A stretch of 64,000 bases of DNA from Gordonia amicalis NBRC 100051 = JCM 11271 (GTDB taxonomy: Bacteria; Actinomycetota; Actinomycetes; Mycobacteriales; Mycobacteriaceae): positions 23,512 to 87,511 of the forward strand of contig NZ_BANS01000029.1 in the NCBI RefSeq assembly GCF_000332995.1, read 5' to 3'. The notes under the pieces were generated by a model. That model was not told the origin of the DNA. It worked only from the letters and a program-made list of their open reading frames with translations, and ran no database searches. Positions within the stretch are counted from its first letter, which is position 1; every line of letters starts with the position of its first letter. Position numbers and translations under genes: made by a program. Below, in pieces: positions 1 through 9,175 of the stretch.

Positions 1-476
<476 letters not shown>

Positions 477-494
477 GGCCGGGACCCCGGCTCG

Positions 495-1358
495 TCATGC
501 AGGTTTGTGGCTGCAGAAGATCGCGGTGCCGGGGAAGTAGCGTCCGCGAAACGGGCTCCACTGCCCCCATTCGCGATCGTGATCGTCGGGCCACTCGGGT
601 TCGATGATGTCGTCGAGGATGAACCCGGCTGCCCGGAGCTCGCGCACCCGGTCGCCGATGGTCCGGTGGTGCTCGACGTAGGTGATCTGACCACTCGGGT
701 CGGTTTCGGTGTACGGGGTCCGGTTGAAGTACGGGATGTGCACGGTCAGCCCCTCGGGTCCCGGGTCGTCGAGGAACATCCACCGCATCGGATGGTTGAC
801 CGCGAAAACCCAACGGCCGCCGGGCTTCAGGACGCGGGCGACCTCGGCCATGACGCCGGCGGAGTCGGCGACGAAGGGGATTGCGCCGAAGGCCGAGCAG
901 GCGGTGTCGAATGACTCGTCGGCGAACGGAAGCGTTTCGGCGGTCGCCTGGATCAGCGGCACGCGCACCTCGTCGGCGTCCATGGCGTCGAGTCCGATCC
1001 CGAGCATGCGACGGGACAGGTCGACACCGACGGCGTGTGCGCCGTTGGCCGCCAGCCAGCGGGCACATGGTGCTGAGCCGCAGCCGATCTCGAGGATCGT
1101 GCGGCCCCGGATCTCGCCGAGAAGGCCGGCCTCGGACTCGCGGACACCTTCGGGACACCACACGAACTCGCCGCCCCCGGTGTAGGTGCCGAGGAAGGCG
1201 CCGTGCTCGTCGTGGTAATTCTCCGCGTCGTAGTCCCACCACCAGCGGCTGGCCCGGTCACTTGTCGCGGAGTCGACGTCGCCCAGGACGCGTGGAGGTC
1301 GTACGGAGGTCTCCTGTTCGGTGGTCTCCGAATTCTCACGGTCGTCCTTCGTGGGCAT
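495..1358 (-). CDS. Class I SAM-dependent methyltransferase
   Basis: The 287-residue protein has a Rossmann-type methyltransferase core. Motif I is ILEIGCGSAPCARWLA, followed by the acidic SAM-ribose contact in VGVDLSRRM. A post-motif III stretch RVLKPGGRWVFAVNHP is typical of the Methyltransf_11/25 group. The N-terminal 50 residues are polar and the C-terminal third carries the family-specific RWMFLDDP and YVEHHRTIGD segments. ATG at 1358 is the first good start. Close relatives are conserved across Mycobacteriales, but the substrate is unknown. The gene converges on the ABC ATPase gene and its stop lies 18 bases from the transporter's stop. Confidence 0.88.
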   Translation of the reverse strand: MPTKDDRENSETTEQETSVRPPRVLGDVDSATSDRASRWWWDYDAENYHDEHGAFLGTYTGGGEFVWCPEGVRESEAGLLGEIRGRTILEIGCGSAPCARWLAANGAHAVGVDLSRRMLGIGLDAMDADEVRVPLIQATAETLPFADESFDTACSAFGAIPFVADSAGVMAEVARVLKPGGRWVFAVNHPMRWMFLDDPGPEGLTVHIPYFNRTPYTETDPSGQITYVEHHRTIGDRVRELRAAGFILDDIIEPEWPDDHDREWGQWSPFRGRYFPGTAIFCSHKPA

Positions 1359-1451
1359 CCTGCGATGATAGGTCCCCGTCCGGTACGGCCCGGCGGCGGC
1401 AGAGCCTGTCGAGCGGCCGGGGGCCCGATCACCACGGACGCGGGCGCGGTG

Positions 1452-2204
1452 TCACCGGGTGCCGGGGACCGGTTCCTCGGATGTGGGGTCGGAACGGGCC
1501 GGTTCGGTCGCGTTCGGCGACTGCGGTGCGTGACGGATGGCGATCATCATGGCCACGCCGACCGCGGCCGTGAAGACGCCGACGGCGAGGTACTGCCACG
1601 ACCGGAAGGGGCCCGGCAGGAATGCGACCGTCGCGATCCACCAGGCGAGAGTCATCGTCGTGAAGCACTGCCACATCAACCGGCTTTGACCGCGAAATGA
1701 CCTGCGGCGCAGTGTCATCGACGGGCCGAACAGTGCATATGACATGAGGGTCAGTGCCGAACTCGCGAGATAGAGCGGGTCGTCGAACAGGAGTCGCAGA
1801 TACTCCCACGCGAGGATGGAACCGGTGGTCGCCGCGATGATCAGCAGCGTGAACTGGAAAGGGGACCACGCCGGTGCCAGTTCTCGACGGCCGTATCGGA
1901 TGAGCTGGGCGAAGAACACGAACTCCAGGAGTGCGGCGCTCAGCAGGCCGAGCCAGAACAGCTGGAGGAACCAGTGGTCATAGGTGGAGAACCAGTCGCG
2001 GAAGCGGACGACATAGGCGATGTCGTGGGCAAACCAGAAGAGGGTGCAGGCCAGCGGTATCGAGTAGCTCGAGTCGCGGCGTGCGACGCGTGCTGCCTCG
2101 ATCAGCCACACCGTCTGGCAGAGCATCGCCACGCCCAGCCCCACCAGCAGTCCGACAGCGTTGGCGTCGATCGCCTCGAGGAGTCGATCTGGCGAATAGG
2201 TCAC
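1452..2204 (-). CDS. Seven-helix integral membrane protein of unknown function
   Basis: About 250 residues containing seven hydrophobic segments, starting near NAVGLLVGLGVAML, SIPLACTLFWFAHDI, WFLQLFWLGLLSAALLEF, FQFTLLIIAATTGSIL, LYLASSALTLMSYALF, LMWQCFTTMTLAWWI and WQYLAVGVFTAAVGVAMM. The C-terminal 30 residues are polar. I chose GTG at 2204 because a TAGGAG ribosome-binding site lies about six bases upstream; an ATG at 2279 would add 25 unlikely residues. No family is certain. Size and seven-helix topology resemble the membrane-bound PaxB/Pyr4-type terpene cyclases and their bacterial relatives, but I see no decisive motif, so this is only a suggestion. Confidence 0.7.
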   Translation of the reverse strand: MTYSPDRLLEAIDANAVGLLVGLGVAMLCQTVWLIEAARVARRDSSYSIPLACTLFWFAHDIAYVVRFRDWFSTYDHWFLQLFWLGLLSAALLEFVFFAQLIRYGRRELAPAWSPFQFTLLIIAATTGSILAWEYLRLLFDDPLYLASSALTLMSYALFGPSMTLRRRSFRGQSRLMWQCFTTMTLAWWIATVAFLPGPFRSWQYLAVGVFTAAVGVAMMIAIRHAPQSPNATEPARSDPTSEEPVPGTR

Positions 2205-2327
2205 GCGTCTCCTACCGTCCGGCGCCGGTCCGGATCCCGGCACGGAAAAATGGTCGCATGCCAAATTATTTATCGTCAAGACATGTGTCGGACCTGTGGG
2301 AGTCGGACGGGTCGAGTGAAGTTCGGG

Positions 2328-3458
2328 TCACTGGATGAGTTCGTAGAACCGGAAGAAGCCGAAACCCTCGATCGGCAACACCTCGACGCTCTGAAAGCCG
2401 GCCTGCTCGGCGTACGACCGGAGGATGGCGGGTCGCATCACTGTGCCGGTGGCCACCGACGGCGGCGAACTCATCGAATCCGGTAGGCAGACGAAGAGTG
2501 AGAACCCGTACATCAGTTTGTCCAGTTCGTCTGCGGGGCCGGAGAATTCGTCGGAAACCGCTTCGTCCATGACGATCATCGGCGCACCGGGTGCCAGGGC
2601 TTGCCGGGCCGCGGCCAGCACGTCGACGGGCCGCGGCATGTCGTGGAGGCATTCGAACGCGAACGCGGCGTCGAACGGTCCGTGTGCGGTGGCCTCCTCT
2701 CCGCCGGCCAGATGGAACTGCACTCGGTCGCCGAGTCCTGCGGCCTCGGCGTTGTCACGCGCCATCTGCACCGATGCCGCATCGACGTCGAGACCGACGA
2801 ACGTCGCCTCCGGATAGGCGCGGGCCAGGGCGATGGTCGAATGACCCGCGCCGAAGCCGATGTCGGCGATCTTCGCGTCCGGTCGCGACAGTCGCTGATG
2901 GAGGTGGGCGACCCTGCCGAGAGCAGGTCCGAGTTCGGTGTCGAACCACGGCTTGTTGAGTGCGGCCTGGCATTCACGCGCGTCCGCTCCGAGTTGTTCC
3001 CAGCTGACACCGCCTCCGTTGCGATAAGCATCGAGCAGTTCGGGCAGCCGGCCGAACGAGGCGGCGAACATCCGGGGCAGCGCACCCAGATAGGAACGGC
3101 TGGAGGTGTCGGTGAGGACCTCGGCGACGCCGGGTGAGATGGCGAATGTCGTCGGGGTGTCGGACAGGTCGGCGGCGAGGATGCCGAAGGCCGCCTGCAT
3201 CTCCAGCCATTCACGGGCGTACCGTGCGTCGGTGGCGGTCCGGGCGGCGAGATCGGCGGCGGTGAGTGGACCATGGTCGGCGAGGCACTGATACCAGCCG
3301 AGGCGCTCCCCGAGGTAGACGCTCATGGTCTCCGCGGTGGCCAGTGTGGAGTCGAGGAATCGCTCGGCGAATTCATCGGCACTCGGCGCCGTCGGTGCGA
3401 TGGTCGTGCGGTGCGGGCTCTGTCCGGGCGGTTCGGTGCCATCAGGTGTGATCGTCAT
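2328..3458 (-). CDS. Methyltransferase with N-terminal winged-helix domain (Rv2258c-like)
   Basis: The 376-residue protein has a winged-helix/dimerisation domain (roughly residues 30-150, with GPLTAADLAARTATDARYA typical of O-methyltransferase dimerisation folds) followed by a SAM-binding core. Motif I is IADIGFGAGHSTIALA, then FVGLDVDAASVQMA and the late motif ALAPGAPMIVMDEAV. This architecture is known in actinobacterial proteins often labelled transcriptional regulator/methyltransferase. The substrate is unknown. ATG at 3458 fits the family length. The neighbouring seven-helix protein is on the same strand about 120 bases downstream and could be co-transcribed, but nothing else links them. 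Confidence 0.85.
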   Translation of the reverse strand: MTITPDGTEPPGQSPHRTTIAPTAPSADEFAERFLDSTLATAETMSVYLGERLGWYQCLADHGPLTAADLAARTATDARYAREWLEMQAAFGILAADLSDTPTTFAISPGVAEVLTDTSSRSYLGALPRMFAASFGRLPELLDAYRNGGGVSWEQLGADARECQAALNKPWFDTELGPALGRVAHLHQRLSRPDAKIADIGFGAGHSTIALARAYPEATFVGLDVDAASVQMARDNAEAAGLGDRVQFHLAGGEEATAHGPFDAAFAFECLHDMPRPVDVLAAARQALAPGAPMIVMDEAVSDEFSGPADELDKLMYGFSLFVCLPDSMSSPPSVATGTVMRPAILRSYAEQAGFQSVEVLPIEGFGFFRFYELIQ

Positions 3459-3530
3459 GATGGAACGATGGCAGCGTTGGCTCTCGAGCCGGTCACGGTG
3501 CGGTTTCGACTCGGTCCGCAGGTCGTCGCC

Positions 3531-4121
3531 TCAGCACGCCCGCCCGGCCACCACGTGTTCGGTTCCGGCGTCGGGGTCCCAGCGCCGCAATGCGGTGAAC
3601 GTGCAGATCCGGTCGGGTTTGCCCAGCGACTCGAGTGTGCCCAGTGCTTCGCCGACCTGTGTGAACGACAGGCGTCGGGCGAGGGTGAAGTGCGGGGTCC
3701 AGGCGCCCGGGTCCACGTGAGCGAAGGTGCTCGGGGTGGGGTCGTCGTCCTGCACGTCCTCGTCGCGGTGGGCGGTGTGCTCGCGAACCGTCCGTGCGAC
3801 CTGGGCATGCAGCGACAGCAACTCGGTGCTCGGGACGACGAGCAGCGCGAGCGTATGGCGCGACCCATGGCCGAACACGATGGGCGCACCGATGATGCAG
3901 TTCAGCGGGAGACGCTGGGCGGCGGGGCCGAGGGCGACGTCGGCGGCCGTCGCGATGTGGCGGGCCGCCAGCAGGGTGACGTGCGGACGGTTGGTGTCCG
4001 AACGGATGCGCTGGGCGCTGGGCAGGTCGGCGTCGGCGAGCGCGGCCCAGCGGTGCCGGAACCAGTGGTCGGTGTCGTCGTCGGGTAACAACTCGATCGA
4101 ATGTGCCACGGACGTAGTCAA
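3531..4121 (-). CDS. 2H phosphoesterase (2'-5' RNA ligase superfamily)
   Basis: Two HxT motifs define the 2H phosphoesterase fold: HVTLLAA in the first half and HFTLARR in the second. They supply the paired catalytic histidines. Members hydrolyse 2',3'-cyclic or 2'-5' phosphodiester bonds in RNA or nucleotides; the substrate here is not known. The reading frame is open to 4379, but the upstream part is compositionally unlike the protein and overlaps the rpsA promoter. The best start is TTG at 4121, preceded by CGGAGAG with six bases spacing, giving 196 residues. GTG at 4109 is the alternative. The gene diverges from rpsA. Confidence 0.72.
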   Translation of the reverse strand: MTTSVAHSIELLPDDDTDHWFRHRWAALADADLPSAQRIRSDTNRPHVTLLAARHIATAADVALGPAAQRLPLNCIIGAPIVFGHGSRHTLALLVVPSTELLSLHAQVARTVREHTAHRDEDVQDDDPTPSTFAHVDPGAWTPHFTLARRLSFTQVGEALGTLESLGKPDRICTFTALRRWDPDAGTEHVVAGRAC

Positions 4122-4274
4122 CCAGAGCTCTCCGGATGTACCCGGTGATCCAACTCGCGATCGTGCACCAGGAAAAGGCGGGCGGGCACCGACTGTGCGC
4201 TGTGTCCGGACGGCACGTGTCCTCGGTTCCCGGTGGCCCGGAGTGGACGTCCCACCGGTGGTCTCACGGGCATT

Positions 4275-4304
4275 TGCCCAGCACAACGCCGCTGGAGTAG
4301 GCTT
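4275..4304 (+). promoter_or_regulatory. Putative rpsA promoter
   Basis: A -35 element TTGCCC (4275-4280) and a -10 element TAGGCT (4299-4304) are separated by 18 bases, fitting an actinobacterial housekeeping promoter. It predicts a leader of about 125 bases before the rpsA ATG. A TTGACG at 4304-4309 has no matching -10 and is a weaker alternative. Inference from sequence only. Confidence 0.45.
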
Positions 4305-4437
4305 GACGAACGCGCGTGTGCTCGATGACGCGCGACAGGCACGCGCCCCGATCGAAATGCTTCTGATCAGGGGTTTCATGCCGTGAAATACCTCAAGAAT
4401 CGTACCTACTACACACCTGTCCGGAGCAACTCAACAT

Positions 4438-5904
4438 ATGTCGTCCCCCACGATCACCTCGCCGCAAGTAGCCATCAATGACATTGGCACTGCCGAGGAC
4501 TTTCTCGCCGCCATCGACTCCACGATCAAGTACTTCAACGATGGCGACATCGTGGAAGGCACCATCGTCAAGGTCGATCGGGACGAGGTTCTGCTCGACA
4601 TCGGTTACAAGACCGAAGGCGTCATCCCTTCTCGCGAACTGTCGATCAAGCACGATGTTGACCCCAACGAGGTCGTCAACGTCGGTGACGAGGTCGAGGC
4701 CCTGGTCCTCACCAAGGAGGACAAAGAAGGTCGTCTGATCCTCTCCAAGAAGCGTGCGCAGTACGAGCGGGCTTGGGGCACCATCGAGGAGCTCAAGGAG
4801 AAGGACGAGGCCGTCAAGGGCACCGTCATCGAGGTCGTCAAGGGCGGCCTGATCCTGGACATCGGCCTGCGCGGCTTCCTCCCGGCATCGCTCGTGGAGA
4901 TGCGTCGCGTCCGCGATCTGCAGCCGTACATCGGCAAGGAGATCGAGGCCAAGATCATCGAGCTCGACAAGAACCGCAACAACGTGGTCCTGTCGCGTCG
5001 CGCATGGCTCGAGCAGACCCAGTCCGAGGTCCGCAGCGAGTTCCTGCACCAGCTCCAGAAGGGCCAGGTCCGCAAGGGCGTCGTGTCCTCGATCGTCAAC
5101 TTCGGTGCGTTCGTCGATCTCGGCGGCGTCGACGGTCTGGTCCACGTCTCCGAGCTGTCCTGGAAGCACATCGATCACCCGTCCGAGGTCGTCGCCGTGG
5201 GCGACGAGGTCACCGTCGAGGTCCTCGACGTCGACCTGGACCGCGAGCGTGTTTCGCTGTCGCTCAAGGCCACCCAGGAAGATCCGTGGCGTCAGTTCGC
5301 CCGCACCCACGCGATCGGACAGATCGTTCCGGGCAAGGTCACCAAGCTCGTGCCGTTCGGTGCGTTCGTCCGCGTCGACGAGGGCATCGAGGGTCTGGTC
5401 CACATCTCCGAGCTGGCCGAGCGCCACGTCGAGGTGCCGGATCAGGTTGTCGCCGTCAACGACGATGCGATGGTCAAGGTCATCGACATCGACCTCGAGC
5501 GTCGTCGTATCTCGCTGAGTCTCAAGCAGGCCAACGAGGACTACACCGAGGAGTTCGACCCCTCGAAGTACGGCATGGCCGACAGCTACGACGAGCAGGG
5601 CAATTACATCTTCCCCGAGGGCTTCGACGCCGAGACCAACGAATGGCTCGAAGGCTACGAGAAGCAGCGTGAGGCATGGGAGGCCCGGTACGCCGAGGCC
5701 GAGCGTCGCCACAAGATGCACACCGCCCAGATGGAGAAGTTCGCTGCTGCCGCAGCCGAGGCTGCCAACGCCCCGACCGACTACTCGTCGGCTTCGGAGA
5801 GCCGCGGTGGCTCGTCGAACACCAGCGGTCCGTCCGCCGGTGGTTCGCTGGCCAGCGACGAGCAGCTCGCCGCTCTGCGCGAGAAGCTGTCGGGCAACGC
5901 CTGA
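4438..5904 (+). CDS. rpsA: 30S ribosomal protein S1
   Basis: The 488-residue protein has four S1/OB-fold RNA-binding repeats at roughly residues 36-105, 122-190, 207-278 and 293-365. Each shows the characteristic GxVxxIVxFGAFVDL-type strand, for example SIVNFGAFVDLGGVDGLVHV and LVPFGAFVRVDEGIEGLVHI. S1 binds mRNA on the 30S subunit and aids initiation; in mycobacteria it has been linked to pyrazinamide and trans-translation. Length matches the actinobacterial four-repeat form rather than the six-repeat enterobacterial form. ATG at 4438 is followed by the family N-terminus (DIGTAEDFLAAIDSTIKYF). The C-terminal 60 residues are low-complexity Ala/Ser/Gly. A rho-independent terminator follows directly. 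Confidence 0.98.
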   Translation: MSSPTITSPQVAINDIGTAEDFLAAIDSTIKYFNDGDIVEGTIVKVDRDEVLLDIGYKTEGVIPSRELSIKHDVDPNEVVNVGDEVEALVLTKEDKEGRLILSKKRAQYERAWGTIEELKEKDEAVKGTVIEVVKGGLILDIGLRGFLPASLVEMRRVRDLQPYIGKEIEAKIIELDKNRNNVVLSRRAWLEQTQSEVRSEFLHQLQKGQVRKGVVSSIVNFGAFVDLGGVDGLVHVSELSWKHIDHPSEVVAVGDEVTVEVLDVDLDRERVSLSLKATQEDPWRQFARTHAIGQIVPGKVTKLVPFGAFVRVDEGIEGLVHISELAERHVEVPDQVVAVNDDAMVKVIDIDLERRRISLSLKQANEDYTEEFDPSKYGMADSYDEQGNYIFPEGFDAETNEWLEGYEKQREAWEARYAEAERRHKMHTAQMEKFAAAAAEAANAPTDYSSASESRGGSSNTSGPSAGGSLASDEQLAALREKLSGNA

Positions 5905-5927
5905 CACCTCTGCTCACTGAGCACACG

Positions 5928-5960
5928 AAAGCCCTCCCGGGATCTCCCGGGAGGGCTTTT
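5928..5960. terminator. Rho-independent terminator after rpsA (bidirectional)
   Basis: AAAGCCCTCCCGGG pairs with CCCGGGAGGGCTTT through a very short loop and runs into TTTT. The A-tract on the other side makes it usable for the converging SWIM-domain gene as well. Confidence 0.9.
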
Positions 5961-5973
5961 CGTATGTCCGGGT

Positions 5974-6558
5974 TCAATCGTCGTGCTCGGATGCCGTCGT
6001 GATCTCGTAGTAGTCGGCGACGTCGAAGGCGGTCAGCGACACCCACCGGGATCCTGGCGAGCCGGTGCCGGAGTCCGTCGGCGAGTCGTCGGTCGGTGCC
6101 CGGAAGTCCCGTAGCTCCAGTGCCAGTGACGGTTGCCGATCCACCGCAGCCGCCACCGCGTAGAGCCCGGCCAGAATGTGCAGGCATCGGTCACCGCGTG
6201 CCCGGCATGAACAGTCTGCGACGTCGAGGACCGCCGGCGACCACGCACCCGATTCCTTCAGCCGACGGTGGACCTCGTCGGACGGTTCGGCCGACGAGCC
6301 CAGCAGGTCGCGGAGCACGACGGCTGTCGTGGAGGTCATCGCCGAGAACTCCAGGTGTGCGACCGATGCCTCGCCACCGCGCTGGACCAGTCCCTCCACG
6401 TGCCGTCCGTCGACGGTCAGGGTGACACCCCCGTTGCGGGCGATGCTGCGGGCCCGCGGTGCCAACGGGTTCGGGGTCCGGGTCGAGAGCGGTTCGGCGA
6501 GCCGGACGATCTCGGCGCCCCACGCGCTGAATCCGAATTCGGCTGGTGTCGTGGTCAT
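5974..6558 (-). CDS. SWIM zinc-finger protein paired with SNF2 helicase
   Basis: The 194-residue protein contains one SWIM-type zinc finger with C116-x-C118-x6-C125-x-H127 (CSCRARGDRCLH). Its N-terminal 110 residues (from EFGFSAWGAEIVRLAEPLS) are typical of the actinobacterial proteins encoded next to SNF2 helicases. SWIM fingers bind DNA or protein partners. The stop-start junction shows the SWIM gene downstream of the helicase with a 4-base overlap (6555-6558), implying translational coupling and a joint complex. The exact biochemical role is not established. The C-terminal 50 residues are acidic and probably flexible. Confidence 0.85.
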   Translation of the reverse strand: MTTTPAEFGFSAWGAEIVRLAEPLSTRTPNPLAPRARSIARNGGVTLTVDGRHVEGLVQRGGEASVAHLEFSAMTSTTAVVLRDLLGSSAEPSDEVHRRLKESGAWSPAVLDVADCSCRARGDRCLHILAGLYAVAAAVDRQPSLALELRDFRAPTDDSPTDSGTGSPGSRWVSLTAFDVADYYEITTASEHDD

Positions 6559-8204
6559 TCCGCCTCCCGGATTGCCGGGTCCAGATTTCGGTTGCGCCGG
6601 AGGACGGTGATGAGCCGTTCGTCGCTGAGCGCGGTGAGTTCTGCGAGAGCCGAGGACTCGTCGGGATGTGCGCTGAGCGCCGCCTTACGCCGGTGGAGGT
6701 TGTCGATGTGTTCCTCCAGCGTCGTGGCGGTCGTCAGCGTGGTGACGGTGACCGGCCGATCCTGCCCGATCCGATGGACACGATCGGACGCCTGGGCCTC
6801 GACGGCTGGGTTCCACCAGCGGTCGAAGTGGATGACGTCGCACGCGCGGGTCAGCGTGAGGCCGACGCCGCCGGCCTTCAGGCTCATCACCATGACGTCC
6901 GGAGTCCGCCCCGCCTGGAAGTCGGCGACCAGTTCGTCCCGCCGCCCCGGTGTGAGCCCACCGTGGAAGAACGGGATGTCGCAGTCGAATCTGTCGGCCA
7001 GATGGTCGGCGAGGAGGTCACCGGTGTCGCGGTACTGCGTGAAGACGAGAGTGGGCGAGCCGGTCTCCATGTTCTCCTCGAGGATCTCCATGCAGCGGTC
7101 GAACTTGCCCGACCGGCCCGGCAGGCGGCCGCGGTCGCGGTCGCCGGTGACCAGAGCGGGATGGTTGCAGATCTGCTTCAACCGCGTGAGGGTCGCGAGA
7201 ATCCGTCCGTGGCGTTCGATTCCGACGCCGAACCCGGCGTCCTCGATCGCGGCCAGATGAGCGTCGTAGAGTTCCGCCTGCTCCGCGGTCAGATCCACGA
7301 GCACGGGGTTGTGGATCTTCGGTGGTAGGGCGGAAGCCACCCGGGCTTTGGTCCGGGCCAGCATGACGGGTGCGACGGCGACGCGTAGACGTTGCAGCGC
7401 ACCGGAATCCCCGTCATCGACCGCACGGGTGAAGCGCCGCCGGAACACGGCCCGGTGCGGGAAGACGGACGGGGCGACCACCCGAAGGATCGCCCACAAC
7501 TCGTCGAGGCTGTTCTCGATCGGCGTGCCGGTCAGGGCGATCCGCGCCTGCGCATCGACGCGGCGTGCCGCGCGCGAGAGTTGGGTACGGGGATTCTTCA
7601 ACGCCTGCGCCTCGTCGTAGATCACGGTGGCCCACCTCCGTCCCGCGAGTTCGTCGATGCCCAACCGCAGTCGGGCGTACGAGGTGATCGTGACCGATCC
7701 GGCGGTGTCCGGAGCTTCCTCGATGCATCCGGTGTACACGGCGAGCCCGGGTGCGAATCGGGTGATCTCATGCGCCCAGTTGGTGACCAGGCTCGTCGGG
7801 CACACGACGAGTTGCGGTCCGGTGTCGGCGCGGAGCGACAGGAGCCCCACGGCCTGAACCGTCTTGCCCAGTCCCATCTCGTCGGCGAGTACCGCTCCGC
7901 CTTCGGATTCGGCGGTGGATGCCAGCCACGCGACACCCCGGACCTGGTAGGGCCGTAGCTGCGCACGGAGGCGATCGCGGAGGAGTTGATCGGTGGTGAG
8001 ACATGCGCGCATCGCCGTCCGAGCGAAATCTGCGGTGGTCATCGCCGTGCCGGTCGGATCGACCTCGGCATGGGCGGCGAGCGGGAGAGGAGTCTCGTCC
8101 TCGCCCCGAAGGAGTTGCTGCCAGACCTGTACCGAAGGCGCATCGGATGCCTGGGTGGCAAGGGCGTCGACGTCGACGAGGTCGCACGACACGTCGCGGA
8201 CCAC
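6555..8204 (-). CDS. SNF2-family DEAD/DEAH-box helicase
   Basis: This is a two-lobed SF2 ATPase of the Swi2/Snf2 family. Motifs from the GTG at 8204: RPYQVRGVAWL (Q-like), Walker A DEMGLGKTVQA near residue 105, LVVCPTSLVTNWAHE, DEAQ box (YDEAQALKNP) near 195, LTGTPIENSLDELW, then the C-terminal lobe with LVFTQYRDTGDLLADHL, MSLKAGGVGLTLT and QASDRVHRIGQDRPVTV. Such enzymes translocate on duplex DNA and remodel bound proteins. The frame continues upstream to a stop at 8331-8333 with convincing coding content (for example TYLPDLHQFAIWSSHDSG). No ATG, GTG or TTG exists there, but a CTG at 8321 follows a GAGGAG Shine-Dalgarno, so the true protein may be about 39 residues longer. Confidence 0.92.
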   Translation of the reverse strand: MVRDVSCDLVDVDALATQASDAPSVQVWQQLLRGEDETPLPLAAHAEVDPTGTAMTTADFARTAMRACLTTDQLLRDRLRAQLRPYQVRGVAWLASTAESEGGAVLADEMGLGKTVQAVGLLSLRADTGPQLVVCPTSLVTNWAHEITRFAPGLAVYTGCIEEAPDTAGSVTITSYARLRLGIDELAGRRWATVIYDEAQALKNPRTQLSRAARRVDAQARIALTGTPIENSLDELWAILRVVAPSVFPHRAVFRRRFTRAVDDGDSGALQRLRVAVAPVMLARTKARVASALPPKIHNPVLVDLTAEQAELYDAHLAAIEDAGFGVGIERHGRILATLTRLKQICNHPALVTGDRDRGRLPGRSGKFDRCMEILEENMETGSPTLVFTQYRDTGDLLADHLADRFDCDIPFFHGGLTPGRRDELVADFQAGRTPDVMVMSLKAGGVGLTLTRACDVIHFDRWWNPAVEAQASDRVHRIGQDRPVTVTTLTTATTLEEHIDNLHRRKAALSAHPDESSALAELTALSDERLITVLRRNRNLDPAIREAE

Positions 8205-8338
8205 GAGGCGACGCCCGGCCGGGACCGCGAGACGGCACGTGTCCGAGCGTGTCCCGGAGTCGTGGGACGACCAGATCGCGAACTGGTGCAGGTCGGGGAG
8301 GTAGGTGGCCTGTGTGGTCAGCGGAACTCCTCACTTGG

Positions 8339-8371
8339 TACGGTGTACGGAATTATTCTCCGTACACCGTA
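8339..8371. promoter_or_regulatory. Inverted-repeat operator between the helicase and TetR genes
   Basis: TACGGTGTACGG (8339-8350) and CCGTACACCGTA (8360-8371) form a perfect 12-bp inverted repeat with a 9-base AT-rich spacer. It lies 16 bases before the tetR ATG and just upstream of the divergent helicase's translation start. The placement and symmetry are those of a TetR-family operator, most simply bound by the adjacent regulator. Each arm contains the shorter palindrome GTGTAC/GTACAC, so two dimers may bind. Confidence 0.8.
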
Positions 8372-8387
8372 CGGGAAAGGAGTACAC

Positions 8388-9140
8388 ATGTCGACTGCCG
8401 AAGACGCGCGGACCCTTGTGCGCTTGCTGTGGCGCGGACGTGCCGAGCCCGAAGCGCCGAGGCGCGGTCCGCGACAACGGGTCACCGTCGACGAGATGGT
8501 CGTCAAGGCGATCGCGCTCGCCGACGATCGAGGATTGAACGCGCTCTCGATGCGGGCGCTAGCGGCTGAACTCGGTGTCGGCCCGATGACTCTCTACACC
8601 TACGTGCCCACGCGAGATGTCCTCGTTGCTCTCATGGTGGACCATGTTGCCGGCGACTCGCCGATGCCGAGCCCGGCGACGACGGTTCGGGAATCCCTCG
8701 CCTCGGTCGCACGCGTGCTGCGAGCGGAGTACCTGGCACATCCCTGGTTGCTCGACGCCAACCCGTGGCGCCAGGTTCTCGGGCCCCACCGTCTCACCCG
8801 CTACGAGCGGCAACTCGAAGTCCTCGAATCCCTGGACATCTCCGACCTCGATCGCGACCACATTCTCGCCCTCCTGGTGGCCTTCGTGACCGGCAACGCC
8901 CGGGAAGCGCTGGCCGCCGGCGCCGCGGCGACCGTCAGCGGCATGACCGACGCCCAGTGGTGGGAGGTGGTCGCTCCCGAACTCGACGCGGTGATCCCGG
9001 ACGGCAGGTTTCCCCTCTCGGGGCGCGTGGGAACTGCGGCCGGCGAACGTCATCAGGCTCCGGGCGCTCCCGACGAAGTGTTCGACTTCGGCCTGGTCTG
9101 CCTGCTCGATGGTTTGCGGCCACTCATCGGCGACGACTGA
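8388..9140 (+). CDS. TetR/AcrR-family transcriptional regulator
   Basis: The 250-residue repressor has an N-terminal helix-turn-helix (about residues 35-80: VTVDEMVVKAIALADDRG, LSMRALAAELGVGPMTLYTY) and a TetR_C-type ligand-binding C-terminal domain. ATG at 8388 is favoured by the AAAGGAG ribosome-binding site 5-6 bases upstream. A leading segment of about 28 residues (TLVRLLWRG) before the HTH is common in one actinobacterial TetR subgroup. It is divergent from the SNF2/SWIM pair across a 12-bp inverted repeat, so autoregulation is likely and control of the helicase operon possible. The ligand is unknown. Confidence 0.9.
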   Translation: MSTAEDARTLVRLLWRGRAEPEAPRRGPRQRVTVDEMVVKAIALADDRGLNALSMRALAAELGVGPMTLYTYVPTRDVLVALMVDHVAGDSPMPSPATTVRESLASVARVLRAEYLAHPWLLDANPWRQVLGPHRLTRYERQLEVLESLDISDLDRDHILALLVAFVTGNAREALAAGAAATVSGMTDAQWWEVVAPELDAVIPDGRFPLSGRVGTAAGERHQAPGAPDEVFDFGLVCLLDGLRPLIGDD

Positions 9141-9175
9141 GGTTCTCTCGCACGGATGGTGGCAAGCATACGTTG

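Noticed and set aside
3531..4379. 282-residue version of the 2H phosphoesterase
   Set aside because: The first ~86 residues are unlike the family, overlap the rpsA promoter and lack a ribosome-binding site.
4393..5907. 504-codon open frame opposite rpsA
   Set aside because: A mirror of high-GC codon bias in a ribosomal protein gene; no family features on the minus strand.
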